DNA of 15,165 bases, from positions 1 through 15,165 of the forward strand of contig URVF01000014.1 in assembly GCA_900551185.1 (NCBI GenBank). Reading direction: 5' to 3'. The position numbers and the translations under genes are program-made. This document shows positions 1 to 6,252 of the stretch, piece by piece. The notes under the pieces were generated by a model that had not been told where the DNA came from, searched no databases, and was given only the letters and a program-made list of their open reading frames with translations. Each line of letters opens with the position of its first letter. Within the stretch, counting starts at the first letter, position 1. This DNA is from an uncultured Collinsella sp. (GTDB taxonomy: Bacteria > Actinomycetota > Coriobacteriia > Coriobacteriales > Coriobacteriaceae).

Positions 1-32
1 CGTCGGCAGCGTCAGATGCGTATAAGAGACAG
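1..32 (+). other. Nextera (Tn5) Read 1 adapter at contig end (artefact)
   Basis: Bases 1-13 match the end of the Nextera Read 1 adapter (CGTCGGCAGCGTC). Bases 14-32 match the 19-base Tn5 mosaic end AGATGTGTATAAGAGACAG except for T to C at base 19. This is library sequence, not genome. It supplies the last six residues and the stop codon of the gene read into it on the minus strand. Confidence 0.97.
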
Positions 33-605
33 CTCGGGGGCCTTCAGGAACAGGGCGGAGGCGGCAATCGTCACAAAGAAGATGACGCCGAGCGCCTTAA
101 GGGCGCCAAAGATGCCCAAGCTCGGGATGAGCAGCGAGGCGAGCACCGGGGACAGCACGGCGGGGCCGGCGGTCGAAGCGGCCAGGGTGATGCCGGAGGC
201 GAGACCCTTCTTGTCGATGAACCACTTTTGGCCGGTGGTGAGCGCCGGGTTGTAGCCCAGACCGTTGCCGACGGCGGCGACGAGCGAGAACCACAGGTAG
301 AACTGCCACGGCTCGGTGACGGTGCCGGACATGAACCAGCCCACGCCGTAGCACACGGCGGCGGCGATCACGACGTTGCGCGGGCCGATCTTATCGGAGA
401 TGCGGCCGGCGAAGATGCCCGTCACGGCCATGATGGTCTGAAAGACCGGGAAAGCCCAGGTAAGGGCGCTCGACCACTCGGGGTAGACGGCGAGTAGGTT
501 CTTGCTCACGACGGAATACAGCGCGATTGAGCTGATGAAGAACATGGTGACGCACGCGGCGGAAAGCACGACGGCGCGACCCTTGTTGGAGTTGGTGGAA
601 GCCAT
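33..605 (-). CDS. MFS transporter, OFA (oxalate/formate antiporter-like) family, N-terminal half only
   Basis: An inner-membrane permease of the major facilitator superfamily. The 191 genuine residues cover about six membrane helices, roughly half of the usual 400-residue protein. The segment around residues 110-135, with GNGLGYNPAL followed by WFIDKKGLASGIT, is the pattern of the OFA subfamily, in which a WFPDKRGLA-like motif follows helix 4. The loop after helix 2 holds GRISDKIGPR (about 67-76), the MFS motif A. The start ATG has a weak GAAAGAG ribosome site about 5 bases upstream. It lies 65 bases downstream of the dehydrogenase gene on the same strand, so the two probably form one operon. 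The apparent final residues LSLIRI and the stop are adapter-derived; the real C-terminal half lies beyond the contig. The substrate cannot be told; an organic anion is typical of the family. Confidence 0.88.
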
Positions 606-670
606 TGGACTCTTTCTAATCGATACGGGGGAGGAGCGGGCGTGTCCGCGGGCCTCCCTGTTAGGTTGGT

Positions 671-1552
671 TTACTGGTCAGTCGGCTTGGCGACGCCGGA
701 CTCATCGGACCAAAGCTCGACACCCTTGTTCTTAAGGTAGTTGTCGGCATAGGCGCGACGGCCGCCGGGCTTGGCGGTGAGGTCGCCCATCATGTTGGAG
801 AAGCCGCCGTCGACCTTGATGGCGTCGCCGGTGGTAAAGTCCGAGCGCGTGGACGCCAGGAACATGACGGCGTTGGCGATATCGCTAACGCCGCCGATGC
901 GGCGCGTGGCGATGAGGCGGCTGCGGCTCTTTTCGACCTCGGGGTCGGCGTAGAAGTTGGCCGACATCGGGGTCTTAACGAAGCAGGGCTCGACGCAGTT
1001 GGAGCGCACGCCGTAGGGGCCCCATTCGGCGGCGAGCATCTTGGACATCATGTTGACGCCGGCCTTGGTGGAGCTGTACACGCCCGAGAACGTCTCGGGA
1101 GAGTGGCTGGCGACGGTCGAGATGTGCACCAGGCGACCCTGGCCGGCCTTGATCATCTCGCGACCAAAACGCTGCGAGGTGATGAAGTAGCCGGTGAGGT
1201 TGACGTTGATGACCTCGTTCCAGTCGGAGAGCGGCAGGTCCTCCATGGCGGCGAAACGCAGGATACCGGCGGTGTTGACGAGGACGTCGACACGGCCGAA
1301 GTTGGCGATGGTGGCATCGACGGCGGCCTGAACCTCGGCCTCGTCGGTGGCGTTCATCTTGTAGCCCTCGGCGTGGATGCCAAACTCGGCGGCGAGGTCA
1401 GCGGCTGCGGCCTTGACCTTTTCCTCGTCCAGATCGAGCAGGACGACGTTGGCGCCGTTGCGGGCGAACTCGCGGCAAATCTCGACGCCCATACCGCCGA
1501 GTGCGCCGGTCACGGCGCAGACATCGCCCTCGAGCTTAAGCCAATTGCTCAT
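671..1552 (-). CDS. SDR-family oxidoreductase (short-chain dehydrogenase), NAD-type
   Basis: A cytoplasmic NAD(P)-dependent dehydrogenase/reductase of 293 residues with a Rossmann fold. Visible motifs: the cofactor glycine motif TGALGGMG (15-22); D40 at the end of strand 2, which favours NAD over NADP; NTAG (93-96), the NNAG equivalent; and the catalytic set N118, S145, Y159 and K163 (YSSTK). The usual PGxxxT motif is EPCFVKT (188-194), with Cys in the Gly position. The core ends at VDGG (about 250), leaving a C-terminal tail of some 43 residues that is longer than in most classical SDRs of about 250. The start ATG follows AAGGGAAG at good spacing. It is co-directional with the MFS gene and divergent from a LysR regulator, suggesting an inducible uptake-and-oxidation unit. 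The substrate (sugar acid, polyol, steroid or other) is unknown. Confidence 0.9.
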   Translation of the reverse strand: MSNWLKLEGDVCAVTGALGGMGVEICREFARNGANVVLLDLDEEKVKAAAADLAAEFGIHAEGYKMNATDEAEVQAAVDATIANFGRVDVLVNTAGILRFAAMEDLPLSDWNEVINVNLTGYFITSQRFGREMIKAGQGRLVHISTVASHSPETFSGVYSSTKAGVNMMSKMLAAEWGPYGVRSNCVEPCFVKTPMSANFYADPEVEKSRSRLIATRRIGGVSDIANAVMFLASTRSDFTTGDAIKVDGGFSNMMGDLTAKPGGRRAYADNYLKNKGVELWSDESGVAKPTDQ

Positions 1553-1578
1553 AGGAACTTCCCTTCTTGTGCCTCCCG

Positions 1579-1605
1579 GTGGGTCGCTCCCATTAACCGA
1601 CCCAC
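1579..1605. promoter_or_regulatory. Perfect 8-base dyad in the SDR leader, candidate regulator site
   Basis: GTGGGTCG (1579-1586) and CGACCCAC (1598-1605) form a perfect inverted repeat with an 11-base gap. It lies 27 bases upstream of the dehydrogenase start, between the candidate promoter and the ribosome site. Dyads of this size in a divergent LysR intergenic region are typical regulator sites; it could also be an mRNA hairpin. No function is shown. Confidence 0.4.
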
Positions 1606-1621
1606 GTGGTTTTCGCTGGTT

Positions 1622-1691
1622 ATCGTATGCTTTGCATTTGCGCAGGTGAATTGCATATTTGTTAGAATGGCGTTAACCGTAGGTTTATACT
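1622..1691. promoter_or_regulatory. Divergent promoter region between SDR and LysR genes
   Basis: On the minus strand TTCACC (1645-1650) and TACGAT (1622-1627) are 17 bases apart, a weak but well-spaced promoter for the dehydrogenase-transporter operon. Within it ATGC-TTT-GCAT (1627-1637) is a small dyad, a possible LysR contact. On the plus strand TATACT (1686-1691) is a possible -10 for the regulator, with no good -35. The rest of the 1553-1785 gap shows nothing else clear. Confidence 0.3.
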
Positions 1692-1785
1692 GTGCGATGC
1701 AGTTTTTTCTCAATTGAGCGCGTGACCTGCCAAAACGACCCCCTTCGGCAGTTCATTGCCATGCGTCTGGAAACGGGAGATTGAC

Positions 1786-2664
1786 GTGTACGATCGACGA
1801 CTCGAGGCCATATCGGCCGCCGCGGAGCTGGGAAGCTTCTCGCGTGCGGCGGCAAAATTGCGCGTGTCGACCCCGGCGCTCGTCAAGCAGGTGTCGGGCT
1901 TCGAGGCCGAGTTTGGCATCACGTTGTTCGAGCGCTCGCATTCGGGTGTTAAGGTGACGCCGGCGGGCGCTCTGCTGGTGGACGACGCGCGCTCGATCAT
2001 GCGGCAGTCCGAGGATACGCTGCGTCGCGCCCGACGCGCGGCGGGCGATGGCGGTGCCGTGCGTCTGGGCGTGTCGATGATGTGCCCGGGGCGCCAAACG
2101 CTGTCGATGTGGACGGACATCCACGATCTGGAACCATCGCTGCGATTTGAGATCGTGCCGGTAAGCGACCTCTATGACGAGCGCGAATCCGTCATGCGCA
2201 GCTTGGGCCGCGAGGTGGATGTAGTGCAGTCGAGTTTTTCTACTCCACGCTGGGGCGACGCCTGCCAAAAGCTTCGCATCGTTAACGTGCCGTTTTATAT
2301 CGACCTGCCGCGCACGAGCCCGCTGGCGCGCAAGACGCGCATCACAGTTGCCGACTTAGAGGGCATGCGCCTGCGCGTGCTCCGTCACGGCAACGACGCT
2401 ATGGACAGTCTGCGTATCGATCTGTTGGCCGACGGCGGCGTAGACGTGATCGACGTGGACAGCTTTGACTTTGCGCTCTTTAACGAGGCAGAGGAAAAGG
2501 GCGACGCGGTGCTCACCTGCGGCGCATGGTCGGGGGTGCACCCGGCCTTTGTGGGCGTGCCGTTCCTGTGCGGGCGAGAGGTGCCGGTCTTTTTGCACTA
2601 TCCGCTCGAGCCCACCCTCCAAGTACAAAAATTCGTCAACGCCATGGCCCAACTCCTCAAGTAG
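1786..2664 (+). CDS. LysR-family transcriptional regulator
   Basis: A DNA-binding regulator of 292 residues, the usual LysR length. The N-terminal winged helix-turn-helix is clear in residues 1-60 (RRLEAISAAAELGSFSRAAA, then STPALVKQVSGFE and LFERS), followed by the linker helix (about 62-86) and a periplasmic-binding-protein-like effector domain from about residue 90. The GTG at 1786 is chosen as start because GGGAGA lies 5 bases upstream and the product then begins MYDRRLEAI, as in the family. A TTG 30 bases further upstream would add ten residues with no homology to LysR starts. It is transcribed away from the dehydrogenase-MFS operon, the classic layout in which a LysR protein regulates its divergent neighbours in response to a small-molecule substrate. 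The ligand is unknown. Confidence 0.92.
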   Translation: MYDRRLEAISAAAELGSFSRAAAKLRVSTPALVKQVSGFEAEFGITLFERSHSGVKVTPAGALLVDDARSIMRQSEDTLRRARRAAGDGGAVRLGVSMMCPGRQTLSMWTDIHDLEPSLRFEIVPVSDLYDERESVMRSLGREVDVVQSSFSTPRWGDACQKLRIVNVPFYIDLPRTSPLARKTRITVADLEGMRLRVLRHGNDAMDSLRIDLLADGGVDVIDVDSFDFALFNEAEEKGDAVLTCGAWSGVHPAFVGVPFLCGREVPVFLHYPLEPTLQVQKFVNAMAQLLK

Positions 2665-2707
2665 CCAAAAGAGTCCCGTCCCAAATTAGCTACCCTTTGC
2701 TACGGGT

Positions 2708-3799
2708 TTAGCGGTCCTCGCGTTGCGGGTCGGCTGTCTCGGCTGCCTTTACGCGGTTCTTATCGACGTACATGTTCTTGTCGGCCTGGGAAAAGAGCTC
2801 GCGCATCGTAGGCGGTTCATCAAAATCACTGGAAAGCGCATAGCCCACCGCATAGCTGATAGGCATGTCGGGATGAGTCTCGGAATACTCGTTCACGTTC
2901 GCGCGAACCCGAGCGAGACAGGACTCCACGGCAGCTCGATCGGTATCTCGCAGCACCGCGATAAACTCATCGCCGCCGTCGCGGCCCACAAAGCAGGTCT
3001 CTGACGCCACGCGCCCCAGCTGCTGGGCAAAAGAACGGATGTATTCGTCGCCCTTCTCGTGGCCGAAGCTGTTATTGACCGTATGCAGATTGTTAAGGTC
3101 GAAGACGCACACCGCAACGGGCGCCTCCGCGGAGACAGGTTGCTCCTGCCCCAAGACCTCCTCGCACTTGTTCTTGTTGGGCAGTCCTGTGGCTTCGTCG
3201 AGATAGACTTTGTTCTGCAGTTCGCGATTGAGCGCGGCAGTTCGCACCGCGCGAACAAGTTCGACCGCAAAGGTCGCCACCAAGCCCATGATGTCGATGA
3301 TCACCAGGCCCTCGAGATAGTTGAGCGCCGACGCCTTCTCCTGAGAGTAGTCCTCTGCGAGTCGCGTAGCATCGTCGCAAATGCCAAAGAACTCCTCGCT
3401 CATGGAGATGATGTCGGTGTTCTCATAGCCGACTTCGCGCACGCGGATGATCTCGGTGCAAAGCTCATCAAAATAATTTGCAAGCTCGGTCATCTTTGCC
3501 TGATACTCATCGTCGTCGAGACGGACGAGATTGAGGTCGTCACTTCCGTAACGCAAACCGTTGATGTATGAATCCACGGCTTTGAGCAGGTCATCTTGAG
3601 GCTGGCCCGCATCCTCGAGCTTAACGATTCGCTGCGTGGTACCGCGCACCAGACCGGCGTAGTTGACCACACGCGCCGTGCCCTGGATATCGGAGACGAG
3701 CAGCATAACATTGATGAAGAAGAAGATGAGAACTGCCGTGAGCACCATCATGAGCAGGCGCACCGCCTGGCCGGCCTTCTTGGCGACAGAAGTATTCAC
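2708..3799 (-). CDS. Membrane-anchored diguanylate cyclase (GGDEF domain)
   Basis: Predicted to make cyclic di-GMP from two GTP at the membrane. Of 363 residues, helix 1 spans about 13-35, an extracytoplasmic helical domain about 36-162, helix 2 about 163-182, and the GGDEF domain about 195-350. The domain opens with DEATGLPNKN (201-210), the usual DxLTGLxNR box, has FDLNNLHTVNNSFGHEKGD (233-251), and the active site GRDGGDEF (272-279). The inhibitory RxxD site expected just upstream of GGDEF is absent (SETC, 266-269), so product inhibition at the usual site is not expected. Residues 46-61 (VNYAGLVRGTTQRIVK) resemble the P-box helix of NarX/PilJ-type sensors. The start is GTG, preceded by GGGGAG at 7 bases. 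It converges with the LysR gene, with 43 bases between stops. Its signal is unknown. Confidence 0.9.
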   Translation of the reverse strand: MNTSVAKKAGQAVRLLMMVLTAVLIFFFINVMLLVSDIQGTARVVNYAGLVRGTTQRIVKLEDAGQPQDDLLKAVDSYINGLRYGSDDLNLVRLDDDEYQAKMTELANYFDELCTEIIRVREVGYENTDIISMSEEFFGICDDATRLAEDYSQEKASALNYLEGLVIIDIMGLVATFAVELVRAVRTAALNRELQNKVYLDEATGLPNKNKCEEVLGQEQPVSAEAPVAVCVFDLNNLHTVNNSFGHEKGDEYIRSFAQQLGRVASETCFVGRDGGDEFIAVLRDTDRAAVESCLARVRANVNEYSETHPDMPISYAVGYALSSDFDEPPTMRELFSQADKNMYVDKNRVKAAETADPQREDR

Positions 3800-3989
3800 A
3801 AGTTCACTCCCCTAAATGACAAAAGAACAGGTAGCACGCAGTGTGCTGAAATTCATGGGTGGTTAACTCTACCATATGGGCCAGCAGCCTCAAACTGCAG
3901 CAGACGCTCGTCCAAATTGGCGTGACGCTTGCCTTGTTGTTCTTGACCTGGCCGCGCTATCGGACATGCTTCTGGTCTTGGATCACCAT

Positions 3990-4161
3990 GGGAAAGCTCA
4001 TCCCGTTTTGTGCGTCTAGAGTGGGATGCGGCTTCCCAAAGGTGCCGTTAGGGGAAATCACATCCCGGTTTACTCCCTTGAAATGGGATGCCGTTTCCCG
4101 GAGGGGGTCCAGCGGGAAACGGCATCCCATTTTGGGCCCGAAAAGTGGGATACGGTTTCCG
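3990..4161. repeat. Six-copy alternating palindromic repeat array, 62-base period (BIME-like)
   Basis: Six 15-base imperfect palindromes, consensus GGGATGNSGTTTCCC, occur at 3990-4004 (-), 4023-4037 (+), 4052-4066 (-), 4085-4099 (+), 4114-4128 (-) and 4147-4161 (+). Orientation alternates strictly, and the gaps are 18, 14, 18, 14 and 18 bases, so the unit is 62 bases repeated about 2.8 times. Gap sequences differ. Each copy is usually preceded on its own strand by an A-rich run ending in T. The fourth and fifth copies form a hairpin with perfect 20-base arms (4081-4100 and 4113-4132). The layout resembles the REP/BIME elements of other bacteria. The surrounding gap 3800-4332 holds no convincing gene. 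Confidence 0.85.
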
Positions 4162-4170
4162 GCCGGCATG

Positions 4171-4208
4171 AAAAAAGCCTCCGCAGCTCGTGTGGCTGCG
4201 GAGGCTTT
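4171..4208 (-). terminator. Intrinsic terminator of the ABC exporter operon
   Basis: A perfect 14-base stem (4174-4187 with 4195-4208, core GCCTCCGCAGC) closes a 7-base loop. On the minus strand it is followed by six T residues (A run at 4171-4176), as expected for a Rho-independent terminator, 125 bases beyond the stop of the second ABC gene. On the plus strand it is followed only by TTTATT, so it may work weakly in that direction too. Confidence 0.85.
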
Positions 4209-4248
4209 ATTCGTTGCGGCGCATTGTGTTTGGGTCGTTGAGATGAGT

Positions 4249-4313
4249 CGATTTGCCCCGAAAGAGGAGGGCATTGACCTTAGGGTCATGCCCGACGAAT
4301 GAGCGGCAAATCG
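4249..4313. repeat. Long two-tier inverted repeat next to the ABC gene stop
   Basis: Outer arms CGATTTGCC (4249-4257) and GGCAAATCG (4305-4313) are perfect. Inner arms GGGCATTGACC (4269-4279) and GGTCATGCCC (4284-4293) pair with one bulge around a TTAG loop. No T-run follows, so it is not a plain terminator. It could protect the 3' end of the ABC mRNA, be an operator-like dyad, or be a repeat relic. Confidence 0.55.
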
Positions 4314-4332
4314 GCCATCTCGGCGGGCCGAA

Positions 4333-6252
4333 CTACTCCAGCTCAAACGCCCCGGTATAGAGCTGATAGTAGTACCCATGCTTAGCGATCAGCTCGTCGT
4401 GGTTGCCGCGCTCGATGATGCGGCCGTGGTCCAGACAGATGATCGCGTCGGAGTTGCGCACGGTGGACAGGCGGTGCGCGATGACAAACGTCGTGCGGCC
4501 CTCCATGAGCTTATCCATGCCTGCCTGCACGATGGCCTCGGTGCGGGTGTCGATGGAGCTCGTGGCCTCGTCCAGAATCATTGCCGGCGGATCGGCGACG
4601 GCAGCGCGTGCGATCGAAATCAGCTGGCGCTGGCCCTGCGACAGCTGTGCTCCGTTGCCGGTGAGCATCGTGTCGTAGCCGTCGGGCAGGCGGGTGATAA
4701 AGTCGTCCGCGCCGGCGAGCTTTGCTGCCGCGATGCACTCCTCGTCGGTGGCATCCAGATTGCCGTAGCGGATGTTATCCATCACGGTGCCGGTGAACAG
4801 GTTTACGTCCTGCAGCACCACGCCCAGCGAGCGGCGCAGGTCTGCCTTGCGGATCTTGTTGACGTTGATGCCGTCGTAGCGAATCTTGCCGTCGGCGATG
4901 TCATAGAAGCGGTTGATGAGGTTGGTGATGGTCGTCTTACCGGCACCGGTGGCGCCGACAAACGCGACCTTCTGGCCCGGCTTGGCAAACACGGACACGC
5001 CGTGCAGCACCTCGTGGTCGGGCGTGTAGCCAAAGTCGACGTTGTCCATGACCAGGTCGCCACGCAGCGGCACGTACTCGATCTCGCCGGTTGCGCGGTG
5101 CGGATGTTTCCACGCCCACATGCCAGTGTGGTGGTCGGCCTCCTCGAGCTGCCAGGTATCGGGGTTCACCTGAGCGTTGACAAGCGTCACATAGCCTTCG
5201 TCGGCTTCGGGCTCCTCGTCGATGAGCTCAAAGATACGGTCGGCGCCGGCGAGGCCCATGACCACGGCGTTGATCTGCTGCGAGATCTGACCGATCTGTC
5301 CGCAGAACTGCTTGGTCATGTTGAGGAACGGCACCACGACGGCGATGGACAGCGCCATGCCCGAGATGCTCAGGTTGGGCACGCCCAGCGCTAGGAAAAT
5401 GCCGCCGGCCAGTGCGACCAGCACGTAGAGCAGGTTGCCCAGGTTCATAAGGATGGGCATGAGGATGTTGGCGTACATGTTGGCCTTCTGCGAGACCTCG
5501 AAGAGCTTTTCGTTGCGCTCGTCAAAATCGGCTTCGGCGGCAGACTCGTGGCAGAATGCCTTGACGACCTTCTGGCCGTTCATGACTTCCTCGATATGGC
5601 CCTCGACAACGCCGAGCTCGGTCTGCTGCGCAATAAAGAAGCGCGCGGAGTTGGAGCCGAGCATCTTGGTCATAAAGGTCATAAAGGCGACGCCGGCAAT
5701 AATGACCAAGCACATCCACACGCTGTAGTACAGCATGATAAAGAACACCGTGACGATGACGATGACCGTCATGAGCAGGTTGGGCAGCGACTGGCTGATC
5801 ATCTGGCGCAGCGTGTCGATGTCATTGGTGTAGTGGCTCATGATGTCGCCGCGCTGGTGCGTGTCGAAGTAGCGGATCGGCAGGTCCTGCATGCGGTTGA
5901 ACATCTTCTCGCGCAGCTTCTCCAGCGAGCCCTGCGTGACGATGGCCATGGCGCGGTTCCAGAAGAGCGAGGACAGGATGCCGATGCCGTAGATGCAGGC
6001 GAGGGTGGTCACGAGCTGTGCGATCTTGGGCTGCGCGGCTCCCCAATCGCCCGACTGCCACGATTCGCTAATAATCTGCAGGGCGCTCTGAAGGAAGGTC
6101 GCGCCGATGGAGTTGATGATGGCGCAGAGCACCACGCCGGCGACGACGAGGGGCAAAAGCACGGGGTAAAAGCCAAAGAGCGTCTTGATGAGGCGCGACA
6201 TGGTGCCGCCCTTGCGGTTGAGCGCGCGCTCGGCGGTCGTTGCCTTACTCAT
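4333..6252 (-). CDS. ABC exporter half-transporter, consensus NBD (TM288-like partner)
   Basis: A 639-residue half-transporter: a six-helix exporter domain (about 25-345) fused to an ATPase domain (about 398-639). Motifs are Walker A GATGAGKTT (433-441), Q481, signature LSQGQ (537-541), Walker B AMILDE (557-562) with catalytic E562, and switch H593. The signature has Gln for the usual Gly, as in the TM288-type subunit of heterodimeric exporters, while Walker B and the switch are intact. Between the two domains lies a linker of about 50 residues (350-398, containing the MWAW element), longer than in minimal exporters. The gene begins inside the stop of the preceding half-transporter (ATGAGTAA, 6245-6252) with AGGAGG upstream, so translation is coupled and a 1:1 heterodimer is expected. 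Likely substrates are drugs, lipids or peptides, not identifiable here. Confidence 0.93.
   Translation of the reverse strand: MSKATTAERALNRKGGTMSRLIKTLFGFYPVLLPLVVAGVVLCAIINSIGATFLQSALQIISESWQSGDWGAAQPKIAQLVTTLACIYGIGILSSLFWNRAMAIVTQGSLEKLREKMFNRMQDLPIRYFDTHQRGDIMSHYTNDIDTLRQMISQSLPNLLMTVIVIVTVFFIMLYYSVWMCLVIIAGVAFMTFMTKMLGSNSARFFIAQQTELGVVEGHIEEVMNGQKVVKAFCHESAAEADFDERNEKLFEVSQKANMYANILMPILMNLGNLLYVLVALAGGIFLALGVPNLSISGMALSIAVVVPFLNMTKQFCGQIGQISQQINAVVMGLAGADRIFELIDEEPEADEGYVTLVNAQVNPDTWQLEEADHHTGMWAWKHPHRATGEIEYVPLRGDLVMDNVDFGYTPDHEVLHGVSVFAKPGQKVAFVGATGAGKTTITNLINRFYDIADGKIRYDGINVNKIRKADLRRSLGVVLQDVNLFTGTVMDNIRYGNLDATDEECIAAAKLAGADDFITRLPDGYDTMLTGNGAQLSQGQRQLISIARAAVADPPAMILDEATSSIDTRTEAIVQAGMDKLMEGRTTFVIAHRLSTVRNSDAIICLDHGRIIERGNHDELIAKHGYYYQLYTGAFELE

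Noticed and set aside
606..670. Hairpin between the SDR and MFS genes as terminator or attenuator
   Set aside because: GC-rich pairing around 632-656 is imperfect and lacks a T-run, so it does not break the operon call.
2665..2707. Bidirectional terminator between the LysR and GGDEF genes
   Set aside because: Only ACCC/GGGT pairing with a long loop and no clear T-run is seen; too weak to call.
3990..4161. CRISPR array
   Set aside because: Repeats are only 15 bases, alternate in orientation, and have 14- and 18-base gaps; no cas genes are present.
3859..4302. Open frames on both strands across the repeat array (147 and 140 codons)
   Set aside because: They run through palindromes and the terminator hairpin, so their similar peptides only reflect the repeats. 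There is no ribosome site or known domain.
4378..5394. Long plus-strand open frame (338 codons) opposite the second ABC gene
   Set aside because: It lies wholly antisense to a gene with full ABC motifs. Composition is rich in Val, Gly, Asp, Ala and His, as GC-rich antisense frames are, and no domain is recognisable.
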